Shown: one piece after another, positions 1-9,913 of the stretch
How positions within the stretch are numbered: the stretch's first letter is position 1
Layout: each line of letters starts with the position of its first letter
Assembly (NCBI GenBank): GCA_003586115.2
Contig: QVOM02000034.1
Location: 11,338,536-11,402,535, forward strand
Source: Salvator merianae
Taxonomy: Eukaryota > Chordata > Lepidosauria > Squamata > Teiidae
DNA: 64,000 nt
Reading direction: 5' to 3'
Translations under genes and position numbers: made by a program
Notes under the pieces: generated by a model
What the model was told of the DNA's origin: nothing
The model's database searches: none
Seen by the model: the letters and a program-made list of their open reading frames with translations, nothing else

Positions 1-57
1 CGCTCCGCCCCCCCCCCGCACCACCCTCGCTACGCCAGTGGGTCAAAGACAGCTTCG

Positions 58-175
58 AGGTGGGATTGTTCGCACACCAGTCTGCCCCTCCCCCCTCTCA
101 TGAACATTCTATGCTAGAAAAGGTGGATTAGAGAAGATTTGGGAACACAAGTGCCACACACTGTCTCTATATGGC
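58..175 (-). repeat. MITE-like repeat, family F5, partial copy
   Basis: The stretch matches 47205-47330 in the same orientation (shared words GGGATTGTTC, CCCTCCCCCCTCTCATG, GCTAGAAAAGGT) and matches the complement of 11740-11860 and 36790-36900. The best-preserved copy, at 11681-11901, is flanked by inverted GGCTG ends, so this is probably a decayed non-autonomous DNA element. Its outer ends cannot be placed. The first 57 bases are C-rich and unassigned. Confidence 0.55.
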
Positions 176-194
176 GCCTCCAGGTCACCCCTTT

Positions 195-545
195 TGTTAT
201 GTCTGAACACAGCCTATGATCCTCCCAGCACTATGTTGGGAGTGCTAGACATTCCCCTGTCATTCCCAATATAGTCCCAGTTTAAGCAGCCAAAACCCCA
301 CTTTTTGGTTTTTACGAGAAATCCAGCAATGGTGCCAGGTTTCTATAATAACAGTGCTTACCTTGATGTCTGTCAGCAGCTTTTGGAATCAGAGCAATTG
401 GGATTGCTAGAAGCCTGCCAGGTGGGAAAAAAACAAAAGGAAGTGGGTAGGTATTTGCCTGGTTCCGAAAGCTCCCCACCAGATGTTGAGGTAAGCCTAG
501 GATTGCTCCTGACATCTGGCAGGGGGCAGCAAGAGGCAGCCAAAC
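195..545 (+). repeat. Dispersed repeat, family F7
   Basis: This is a diverged match to 24285-24640. Both carry CCCAATAxAxTCCCAG followed by TCCAGCAATxxTGCC, and both end in a block with AGGTAAG and GGCAGGGGxCAGCA about 300 bases later. Related pieces lie inverted at 29990-30537 and 57690-57975. No coding potential is supported. It is most likely a non-autonomous DNA element, since the 30 kb copy ends in a GGCTGCATCTGGAC-type terminus. Confidence 0.5.
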
Positions 546-1249
546 TATCAGTAAGTCAGTGTTGCTACAGAGTGGAGGCCCAGTTTTCCAGTGCCTGGCA
601 CCTCAGAGGCTAAATCACCTTTATCCAGGATTGACTGGGTAAACACATATCTCACCAGCTGTGTAAAAGCAAAACTGTGTCAGACCAAGGGTGGCCAGGC
701 CACAGTTAATGCATCAAGGTGGAAAGGTGTTCTTTGGGCTAAGAGAAACTTGTTATATCACTCCTATCCCTTCCTTTCTTCCACCTAGCACAGCAGCAGT
801 TCTCACAAAGCTCACGTCTTCACATGTTCAAGCTCACCCCAATTCTTCTGGCAACACAGTGGCCTTTTAAAAGTCCCCCTGCTTCCTGTTGTACACCTGG
901 GCAAAGAGAAAATTCCATGGGCAGCAGAAGTAAAGGGAGGAGCAACCCACGCACACTGGGGAAAAAGCTGTGTCTGTGGAGACCCTTTTCTCAATCACTT
1001 CCTTCTCTTGGGGAGGTGCTTTAATGCACAGGACAGAGCTCAGGAAAGACAAGGAAGGAGCAAGAATGCAGCCATTGTGGAGTCCACTCCTTGGGCTTCT
1101 CTCTTTTCTCAACATGTGTGGTTGTTCATCCCTGTCCCCCTTCTGGCCATTTGATACACCTTTCCTCCAGCTTCTGCCTGCCTAGATAAGGCTGCAAGAT
1201 TTAAACAGGGAATGCTTTGTGTGGGCCCACATGGAGGGTATGCATTGTT
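546..1249. other. Unassigned sequence, no gene recognised
   Basis: Short overlapping frames of 60-80 codons occur on both strands but none shows family similarity or codon bias. No repeat is recognised. Confidence 0.5.
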
Positions 1250-1474
1250 GGCTGCATTCAGACACAGTTTTTAAAAAGCCACTCAAAAGCGCCCATTGTA
1301 GCTGCTACACACTAATGTTCCCATCCCACTTCCAGTCCAGATGAAAGACGAAAATGCACTTCCACTTTTCTGGCCTTTAATCCACATTAGAAGTGGGATG
1401 AGAACACTAGCTGCCACATGCTACCACCTCCCAGCCACTTTTGAGTTGCTTTTTTAATGTGTGTGAATGCACCC
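1250..1474. mobile_element. MITE with about 37-bp imperfect inverted ends
   Basis: The left end GGCTGCATTCAGACACA and the complement of the right end, GGGTGCATTCACACACA, match. The match continues through a T/A run into AGCxACTCAAAAG on both sides, so the 225 bp element is nearly all inverted repeat plus a short centre. TTG flanks the right end and also lies across the left boundary, so a 3-bp target duplication is possible but not certain. No open frame is present. I infer a non-autonomous DNA transposon. Confidence 0.65.
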
Positions 1475-2726
1475 TTGCACATTAAAACAAACAAAAATAG
1501 AGTGGAGGAGAGAATGAAACCGAGACAAGCAAGACCCGCACAGGAGGGGGGAAGAGCCTTACCAGTGCAGCACTCTTCTCCCTGCGAAGGAAGGGGAGCA
1601 TTACGCTTGTAGCACTCCTCTTAAAGTGGTGGCATGCTGTTTGCACACTGCCCGTTGCCCCCGCTCATTGAGATTGCATCCACGGATTCCAAAGCAGCAA
1701 TCTTGACAAGTGGAGGAAGCCTCTCCTGGCCCTCCAGATCAAAGCTGGGAATTCCCAGGCTACAATTTGGATCTGTGGAAGAAAAGAAATCCCTCTCATG
1801 GAGAGCAAATGTAGGGAACCCCTGGCTTCAATCTTGAAGGGGGCATCAAATACAGGAAATAGCTGCATGGGTTCCATGAGGTCACTGAGGAGACAGGTAG
1901 GTCTCCTTGAGCAGTGGTGGTAGCCATGTGGCAACAGCAGGAGAAAGAGTTTTCAGAGCTTTTTCTGGCTCTGTAGTTCAGGCAACATAAGGGGCAGCAG
2001 GACTTTTGCAGGTCTGTGTGGATACCATGTTCTTCTTAAGTGTTGATTGCAACAATAGGAAGCAGGGCCGTGCAGACCCTGCCCCCTTTATGGTGCATCT
2101 ACAGTACCACTAAGGACCATGCAGATTCTACCAGAGATTGATCGTCCATCTGCACAAGGGATGTAACTACTGTTGGGCAAGACTGGCTTCTTCCCAGAGA
2201 TCCGCTAAATGAAAGGGGATCCAAAAACTACTATAGCTGCCTAGTTGGAGCACGTGCCTCCAGCTGAGCTTGGTGTTTGCTTTTTGATCTCGTTTTCCTA
2301 ATCATGGCCCTAATCTGCTTAGCATTTTGAAAACTACCAAATGGCAGGTTCTCACCCCAAGGAACTTATTGGTAATTTGGACATTCCTACTGGCAGAAGC
2401 TATTCAGTGATAGAACAGATTGCCCCAGGAGACATTGGCTTCTCCTTTGCTAAAGGCTAGAAGCAGATGCTGGACAACCAAGTGACAAGGATGCAGTAAC
2501 AGCCAAAAATAACATTCAGCAGATGGAGAAACATAGCAAGCGGGCGGAGTGTCTAACTAGGGAAGAATTGACTTTCATTTACATACACTTAGACTTTATT
2601 CCAGTGAGATGTTAGATGAGTCAAGGATAAGTCCACAGATAGATCAACAAAATCAAAGACTACTATCTTCCTAATTCATTATAGGCACCATTTGTGTGGC
2701 TTGGGTGTTAAGGACTAACACAAAGG
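1475..2726. other. Unassigned sequence, no gene recognised
   Basis: This stretch of mixed composition has no frame above about 90 codons and no motif I can assign. Local GC and GA-rich patches at 1500-1620 look like old repeat DNA but match nothing else in the window. Confidence 0.45.
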
Positions 2727-3030
2727 AGTAGAGATGCACATGAAAATAAAAATTGCTGTTTGGTTCAAATCAGACACCACCTGGTTTGGTCCTATTCAAA
2801 CTTCCTTTTTGAACAGACAAGGTGCTTTCTGGATTTTTTTAATTGAATTTTCAATTGGCTTTTTTTTTTTAATAGATAAGGTGTTTGCAATTTGAATTTC
2901 AGATACATGAAAAAGTCCTTTAAAAAGTGCAAAAATGTGAACTAACTTTTCAAGCTCAGAGTGATTTTGCTGGTTCTTTAGAACGCCCCTTAGCCCAAGT
3001 TCAATGCACAGTTTTCTCAAACGGAGTTCC
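2727..3030 (+). repeat. AT-rich dispersed repeat, family F6
   Basis: It starts with GTAGAGATGCACATGAA and shares the words TATTCAAACTTCCTTTTTGA and CTGGTTCTTTxGAAC with the copy split around 5030-6051. A third copy at 23948-24279 starts TTAGGGATGTGCAC. It contains no coding sequence. It serves as the reference for the nested insertion at 5030-6051. Confidence 0.6.
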
Positions 3031-3246
3031 TCTTGAAATGATCACTGAAACCTAATCGTCAGTTAGAGTTGCCACATGAATCCAAGTCAGGGTTCCTATA
3101 TCTTTAAGAGTTGTGTAAAAGATAAAATGTCAGTAGACGTAGCTTGTAATTCCTGAAAAATTTCATCTTTTATACAGCTATTAAAGGTATAGGAACCTTG
3201 ACCTGGATTTCATCTTGAAATGCTACTGGGACATAGTAATTGTATG

Positions 3247-3278
<32 letters not shown>

Positions 3279-3637
3279 AAGCAAAAGGACCTTTTTGGTG
3301 TTTTCCCCACTCTCATACACAGCTGTATATGCTCTTCCTAGAGAAGTTCACCCGACATCCACATTGTTGTCCTTTCTACGTAGGGTTTTTTTTCTGTTCT
3401 GTTTATCTACAATCTTGGTTTTTAAATCTCTTTTAATGGGTTAGGTGTTGCTTTTGATGGTAACTTTCTATGCTTTTTTACTGCTTTGTTGTACTCTTTA
3501 GTATGCAGCTTTTATGCTGATTTGATTTTGTAAGCTTTTTTTTTTAAGTACCCTTTTTAATAGGGCACTCTAGGTTGTCTTATGAATACAAAGAACGGGA
3601 AAAGATATGACATGCATGTCTACAGTCTTCTTTTCTG
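3031..3637. other. AT-rich stretch with a GT repeat, otherwise unassigned
   Basis: The segment at 3420-3600 is T-rich, with repeated TTTTxATG-like words resembling LINE 3' tails, but no end can be fixed. No gene is seen. Confidence 0.35.
3247..3278. repeat. (GT)n microsatellite
   Basis: A near-perfect run of about 16 GT units with one GC interruption near its left end. Confidence 0.95.
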
Positions 3638-3712
3638 AAAGAAAATTGTAGAATTGGAAGAGACCATAAAGATCATTTAGTCCAACCCTTTGCAATGTTC
3701 AAGATCTTTGTT
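3638..3712 (-). mobile_element. CR1-like LINE 3'-end fragment
   Basis: The words TGTAGAATTGGAAG, GATCATTTAGTCC and CCAACCC are the hallmark of the antisense 3' region of CR1 LINEs, known from bird and reptile genomes. The fragment is short and 5' truncated. The element's own sense strand is the minus strand. Confidence 0.6.
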
Positions 3713-4930
3713 GAAGAGCATCTTCTTTTTGGAAGGCTGTCCTGCCCAAGTCTTCTTTAAAGATGAAAAATGCTAAAGAAGGAGATCAGCAAATTTCCTG
3801 AGGATGGCCATCATCTGGGGCATCTGGATACAACTTGCCAAAGTTTTTCTCACTGTGGAAAATATACTGCTTCTACTTAAATATAGTAATTGTTTCTATC
3901 TGCATACTTATTTTCATGGTCCCTTTCTGTGTTGTTAAGTTTGGAGGAGTGATTGACAGGAAGTTAGAGTGGAGTTTCAGTAAAAAAAAGAACTGCTTTT
4001 CTGCCTCCCTCTCTCCTGCCCATCAAAACATGACTAGTGTTACAGTGAGGGGCTTCAAAGAGTAATAAGCATTCTGTCATGCTCCTTCCAGTGACTGTGC
4101 AAGAGCTGAGGGAAGGAATTTTGAGCATGAGCTCCATCTGAGATTAAGGTAATGATATTTGTGCTGCAAATGTTTGCTTAACAAGATGCAAACTCTGCCA
4201 GAGCTGCACAAATGTATTACAGTATATATAAAGGGAAGGGGGAGGGAAGAATATGTGATTAGAAGGAGATGTAAATTGCAATTCCATGGGAAAGAACTGA
4301 AATCTAATCAGCTGCTGAGAGCGTGCTACAGTATTCTGTGAAAAATGACCCTGATAGCTGCAGTCCTTGGCTGCTTCCACACACAGTATTTAGGGGGAAA
4401 CCTCAACACACTCAGTTCACTTATGCTTTATGAGGATTCAACACAACACTGTCATCCATAATCCTGTCAGTTTTTAAAAAAGGAAACCTGTATCACTTCC
4501 CTCTTCTCACTCACTGCAGAAGATCTAAATCTAGGCATGCCGAGCTGTGGCCCATTCTTCCTTGTTTTGAGCCTGACTGGCTTATGGAAGTTGCAGTTCA
4601 GCAACATCAGACAGGTGTAAGTTTGACCAGTCCAGTTTCACCTTGTTTTTAAAAAAGATAGCTTCAATATTAAATACTACCACATGTGCTCCAGCACTTG
4701 TCTATGCATCTCAGAGATGCATAGGTAACATAAAGGATTTTTCAATCAACAGTGGAGTCTCTCCCTAGAGCTCTAAATGTGAGGATGAGAAGTAGCACTT
4801 TGCCAGCTGAATGGCCAGATTGGGTCCAGTGGTTTGACTAGGGGTAGTGAAGTGTGGAGAGTCTGTCAACCTTCTTTGTTTCATATCCCAGAGGCTACAG
4901 TACAAATCTTTGGTCACTTCTTCCTTATGA
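3713..4930. other. Unassigned sequence, no gene recognised
   Basis: Frames of 60-78 codons are present on both strands, but none shows recognisable similarity. No repeat was identified. Confidence 0.45.
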
Positions 4931-5029
4931 TTAGAGATGTACACAAACCTAAAAATTGCAGATCAGTTCAAATCAAACTGAACATTGCTTGATTCAGTTC
5001 TATTCAAACTTCCTTTTTGAGCAGACAGT

Positions 5030-6051
5030 GGGCCTGTTCGCACTTTCCACGCTAGAATGGGCTAATTAGCCCATTCCAGCGTGGAACAGACCCCATTGTG
5101 CAGACACCGTCTGCACGATGGGGCCTGAAAACCTACCTGAGGCTGATTAATGGCATTCGTGAGTGCGAACGCCATTAACCATGCCTGATGCTCGCCATGA
5201 CAGTGGCCGGCAAGCGGCCGGCGGCTGCCATAGCGACCGCAGGCGCAGTTGTAATGGGGCCTACCCCTTCGCGCAGGCCTAAATGGGCCCGTGTGAGGCC
5301 CCAGTCGTGCCCATGCCACCGCGATCGGGCCTGGGACGCCGGATGGGGCCACGCTGCGTCCCGTCTGGTGTTTCGATGCCCAATCGTGGGCGCAAACCGC
5401 GCGGGCGCACTGGGCCTCTCCCCCCCATAGCGGGATCGGGCCCACGGCGCTGTGATCAGGTGCGCACAGCCTCATTGGGGTGATCAGGCCACCCTGATCG
5501 GGCCAGGCCGACCTGATCGCGGCGCCTTGGGCCCGATCAGGAAGGCCCGATCCCGCTACGGGGGGAGGGAGAGGCCCCATTGCCCATCATGCGTTACGTG
5601 ATCACATGATCACGCATGTGTGATGGATGGGCTGATCACCCAGAAGATGGCCGCCGCCGTGGACAGGAAGATAGGTGCGAACGAATCCTCACCTGAAGCT
5701 CACTTTGAGCTTCAGGTGAGGATTCGGACACCTTGGCCCTTTCTGCACTTGGCCTTATTGCAGATTATATCCCGGACTAGGGACCTGCCATCCACATGCT
5801 AGTGCAAACAACAAAAGGTCTTGCCCAGGACCTACCATTGTCTGCACTAGCATGCAGATGGCAGATCTCTGTTCCGAGATATGATTTGGAATATGTCCAA
5901 TTGCAGAAAGGACCCTTTTTACCTGTCCGGCAGTAGTAACGATCGGCAGCGAATGAGGTCCGCTGCCGGTCGTTATGGCCGTCTGCCTGTGCGAATGCAC
6001 TTGTCTAGAAAGCATCCTTGATGCTTGCCAGTAGCAAGTGCAAACAGGCCC
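5030..6051 (+). mobile_element. 1.0 kb GC-rich non-autonomous DNA element, family F1
   Basis: The left end GGGCCTGTTCGCACTT and the complement of the right end, GGGCCTGTTTGCACTT, differ at one base in 16. Next to the left end is a 38 bp palindrome (5047-5084), and near the middle is a hairpin with 21-bp perfect arms (5682-5726). The core at 5195-5600 is strongly GC- and CpG-rich, unlike its surroundings. A 172-codon minus-strand frame and shorter plus-strand frames in this core are composition artefacts without recognisable domains. Related copies are at 19826-20316, 32810-33185 and 53330-53713. The flanks do not give a clean target duplication. PIF/Harbinger-like or hAT-like origin is inferred from ends only. 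Confidence 0.75.
5682..5726. repeat. Perfect short hairpin inside the F1 element
   Basis: The arms are 21 bases each (5682-5702 and 5706-5726) with a 3-base loop, and the core word is ACCTGAAGCTCA. The same hairpin recurs with 18 of 19 pairs at 33010-33050 in another copy. Confidence 0.9.
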
Positions 6052-6292
6052 AAAGTGTTTGAAATTTGAATTCAAGCCCTTAAAAATTCAATTTCTGTAA
6101 AAAGAGAAAAATGCAAACTAGAGCAAGGATGGTTCTACTGGTTCTTTGGAACAGTACCCCTTGGTTTGGTTCAATTTTGAGCTTCCCTTTTGAACAGGCA
6201 GGTGTTCGGTTTGAATTTGAACATTTCAAACAACTCCTATTTGATGCAAATAGTGAACCAATCAGTAGAGATAGTGAACCATCTCTACTGAT

Positions 6293-8854
6293 AACCGTAT
6301 CCCTGAAATTCCCATATACTGCAACGGCAGCTGTACAGCATTAGGCGGAAAAATACTTTAGTTAGGCTTTAGAGCACTGCTTAGTCAATGTCAGCTTGGT
6401 CACTGTACTGCCATCGTTGAAACTCTGTAATACCAGATCATGCATGTGTGTATATTTTACTGACCCTGCTTTTCCATTGCTTTTCCATAGAGATAAGCAT
6501 ATAATGGTTGTGAAATAATTAAAGCTGGTGTTGTCTCAAGCCTGAGAGAAAATAAGAGGATTAACTTGGATGTTTCCCACAGGGGTGGAAAAGTGTTGAG
6601 GGCTATTTTCTGTGTGATCTTTTATCATTAAATGCTGACATGGTGCTACAAATGCAAGTCTCCTTGTTCTTGAGTTTGGACCTGTGAGTGGTGATCTTGA
6701 CAGTCCTAGTAGCCTGTGTAGCCATAGTAGCATCCATATTCAGTGATATTGCCATTCCTAGATATTAGGAGTTTGGAAGATACACCCTTACAAGTTTCCA
6801 ATAAAGTTAAGATTGACCTTCTAGGGAAAGATGTTTGCTTCTCAGGGCGAATTCACTCACCTACAGCAGAGGTTTCTTCATAGTGTCATGTGAGGTAAAT
6901 GAAGGCAATGTACAGTATGCTATTAATTCTTTAATCAGTGTTTCAATTAGCACTCAATTTTGGACTAGTTATAATTATTTAAAAAATATTAGCAAAATGC
7001 TGTTCATTTGAAAAAGTGTTACAGTGTTACAGCATTATAATGAAAATCTTTTATGAACAAAGGAAGCAAAAGGCCCTCTTTCCTGCCACCATTATTTTAG
7101 CAAAATTGGTTGCCCTCCCCTTAACTCAACTCTCTTATTCTACACCTCCAACCCAAAACAAATGCTAAACTCCTTGAGTTTAAAAAATATTTCATATATA
7201 AAAAGGAGCAATTCCCCTTAAATGAAAAAGCAGCTGGCAAAAATGAGGGGTTTTTTCTTTTTTAAAAAAGAGCCACTCAGAATGTCAATTTAGGTGAATT
7301 GGACCTTCAAAAGGAAGCTGTGGTGCCACACCCTGCCAGTGAGGGCCGAACTCTGCGGGATGGCTGTGAAGAAAAATGCAGTTTCTCCAAGAGCATGGGA
7401 AGCCAATTGCAATTCCCGAGCAACAGCAATGTTTTTTGGCACTAAAGGGTCACTCATCTAGGCTAGGAGAAGTTCTTGTCTTACAAAAAACAACAACAGG
7501 TGAGGCAATTACAAAATCATACCAGTTTGTCAGAGCTTCCTCTAAAACATCTTGAAAGCTGTAGATTGGTGAGGATGCCAGGATTGTTTCCCATAAACCC
7601 TACAATATCCCTCTTTGTACATTCCCTAATGAGGTGAAGGTACTGCTTGCTAAACTAGATCAAGGCTCCCCCCTCCACGGAATGTGGTTTCATCTAAGAA
7701 ATTTGCTCCTTGTCTTGGTTTTGCCTCTGGTACACATATGTTACAGGTGTAAAGAGCCATCTTCATTAATTATATGAGTGAACTGGGCAGATCTTGCCAT
7801 CTGTTAGGAAAGAATATCTACAGGGGGAAACCATGTACATACATGTACAGACGGCTATACATGTAAAGTTCCTGGTATCCAAAATCACACATAGCTTTTC
7901 CCCCAGTGCTAAGGTATGGATTCAGCAGCTCCAGAAGAATGTGTAACTTTGGCAGCAGAGCCAGCAATCTAAACCCTGTCTCTAAAATTCAATGGCTCCT
8001 AGAATAAACCAATCTGTCAAATTAGTACTTTTTCCACATGATGAACCTCATCTACATGGAGATGCCCAGGATCTTGCTTCATGAAACAAGATGGGCTTTC
8101 CCATAATTGCACCATGTGCTATGGTGTCAAATTCATGGTGTCCCAAAGAAACTTGAAAAGAACACATGGAAGTCAATGTGTAGAAGGCAGACCAACCTGT
8201 CTCAATTAAGGCTGAGTCTACAAGCAACATATGGGCAACACTGGATCATCTAGAGAGCACTTCAGGCATACAATTGCGTACCTCTTCTGCCCCATTCCTA
8301 TCTTGTGTCAGGAAAAGGGCATGATAACAAACACTAAGCAGTTTCTCAAAAAGGTCAAGATCAGAGATCTGCACAAGCTGGTTCTGATGAACTGGCTTGG
8401 TACTCACATCTGGGTTTGCTAGTGAATCAAACTAAGCTGAACCTTGAGAGGGTTCTCCAAGCTAGTTTGACTACCTTAATCCCCCTTCTCCTCTTGTGCT
8501 GCCGCAACCACCCAGCCAAGCCTGCTGCCATCTGCCATATGGGTTCAAAAGACTGCTCCTGGGCACTTGCCTTGCTTTCTGACCTGGCTTTCTGGGACTG
8601 GACCTCAGGTCCTCTTAGCAAATTATGCTGTTGGTGTATGAGGCTCCTGTTCTTATTCCATGAAGGCCTCAAAACAATTGGTCATGTTTAAGGCCATCCT
8701 GGTTGTAGGGACATGCATGTCAACAGTGCAGTTTGCTGGAAGGGGCTACAGTCCAGTCTCAGAAGGCCCAGGTCAGAAGGTTAGGGAAATACCCAGGAGT
8801 GGTGCTTTGGAACCATACAGAAGGTTCATGTGCCAGGTGGCGGCAGACCAGGGA
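6293..8854. other. Unassigned sequence, no gene recognised
   Basis: This is moderately AT-rich DNA without recognisable exons. The segment 8430-8780, directly upstream of a CR1 tail, holds overlapping frames of 81-91 codons on both strands and could be part of a larger unidentified repeat. I cannot assign it. Confidence 0.4.
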
Positions 8855-9238
8855 AACAACAGCACTAGAACTAGGGGACGCTCTACGAAGCTGATGGTCA
8901 GGAGAGTTAGGATTGACAATGGGAAGTATTTTTTCACCCAGGGGGTCATCAGTCTGTGGAATTTATTACCAGAAGATGTGGTGACAGCAATCAGCCTAGA
9001 TAGCTATAAGAAAGGATTGGACAGATTCATGGAGGACAGGTATAGCAATGGCTGCTAGAATTGATGCCTAGGTACTGCCTCCAGGCTGGAGAGATAGGCA
9101 GAATGCCTCTAAAGAACAGATGAATGTTTTGCTTTTGTCTTCTGCTTGAGAATTCCCAGTGGCAGGCCACTGTGTGAGACAGGATGCTGGACTAGATGTG
9201 CTGTGGCCTGATCCAGCAGGACTCTTCTTATGTTCTTA
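8855..9238 (+). mobile_element. CR1 LINE 3' end
   Basis: A plus-strand frame ending at 9058 encodes the end of CR1 ORF2: RTRGRS followed by VRRVRIDNGKYFFTQ, LWNLLPEDVV and YKKGLDRFMED. This is the conserved C-terminal segment of CR1-group reverse transcriptases. After the stop come the 3' UTR words TGCCTCCAGGCTGGAGA, GGATGCTGGACTAGATG and GGCCTGATCCAGCAGG, and the end TTATGTTCTTA, which is the complement of the AAGAACATAA tail. Only the last 380 bp are present, as usual for 5'-truncated LINEs. Other copies are at 28395-28757, 35083-36330 (minus) and 41905-42275 (minus). Confidence 0.85.
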
Positions 9239-9350
9239 AGAAATAGGGAAGTAGCAGTGTTAAAGGGGAAGTTGAGGAGCTCACTGAGCTGAATGTGAAC
9301 CAATTTGCTGACTCAAAAAGTCTGCTAGTCAGTCTATGAAGGCACGTGAG

Positions 9351-9405
9351 CCAGTTCTAACAATGAGTGGTTCCATTTGATACAAATGGAACTTGCTAGA
9401 ACTGG
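9351..9405. repeat. Inverted repeat (hairpin)
   Basis: The arm CCAGTTCTA with GGTTCCATTTG pairs with CAAATGGAAC followed by TAGAACTGG across a 3-base loop. There are a few unpaired bases between the two stem blocks. Confidence 0.8.
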
Positions 9406-9799
9406 CCTGTGCATATTTGTAATCAGGACTGAGGCCATGTTTGGGTGCCTCAGCTCATTCAACTGATCAATCAAAGAAGAAGAGTCAAACAGCTAATCAA
9501 AGGAAAAGAGCAGGGTTGGACAAATATTGGGTTCCTGGAGACATCAGCCATGGAGGCAGCATTAAAGCACCGTATTGCTTGCTTTAAGTCAACTGTGTGG
9601 CATCCAATATATTTATGAAATGGATCATGGATTCCAGGGTGACTTGATAAAATGGTGCATTATTTGGAAATGATGCCTTTTACAGTGGTGTTACAACCTA
9701 AGTCACATTAGATTTCCCCACACACATGATTTGGGGATCTGCCCAGACGCATATCTTGAAACTGCACATGCATATTCGCAAACACACATACACACAGTG
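9406..9799. other. Unassigned sequence, no gene recognised
   Basis: No repeat or coding signal is recognised. Confidence 0.4.
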
Positions 9800-9913
9800 T
9801 TGTAAGAATTCTCTGAGCTAAATCTTGTCTATGCAGACATTTTGCTACCAAGCTTCCTAGTTTGGTGGCAAAATGTCTGCAGAAACAAGATTCAGCTCAG
9901 AGAACTCCTACAA
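9800..9913. repeat. Long palindrome, probable fold-back MITE
   Basis: The arms are 9800-9851 and 9862-9913, about 52 bases each, and pair with few mismatches. Core words are GCAGACATTTTGC and its complement, AATCTTGT and ACAAGATT, and GAGCTxAAT against ATTCAGCTC. The loop is about 10 bases. Transcribed from either strand, it would form a long hairpin. Confidence 0.85.

Larger units (their letters stand above)
4931..6292 (+). mobile_element. AT-rich element F6 interrupted by a younger MITE
   Basis: The two flanks, 4931-5029 and 6052-6292, read as one F6 copy when compared with 2727-3030: TATTCAAACTTCCTTTTTGA lies on the left and GTGTTTGxAATTTGAATT on the right. The ends are imperfect inverted repeats, TTAGAGATG on the left and CATCTCTACTG on the right. 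The element is therefore older than the insertion inside it. Confidence 0.65.

Noticed and set aside
3140..3200. Retroviral or LTR element ends
   Set aside because: I looked for paired long direct repeats with TG...CA ends and for gag/pol similarity across the window and saw none. All reverse-transcriptase matches are LINE type.
5062..5580. 172-codon minus-strand frame in GC-rich DNA
   Set aside because: It lies inside the F1 transposon. GC-rich sequence has few stop codons, and frames are open in several phases at once.
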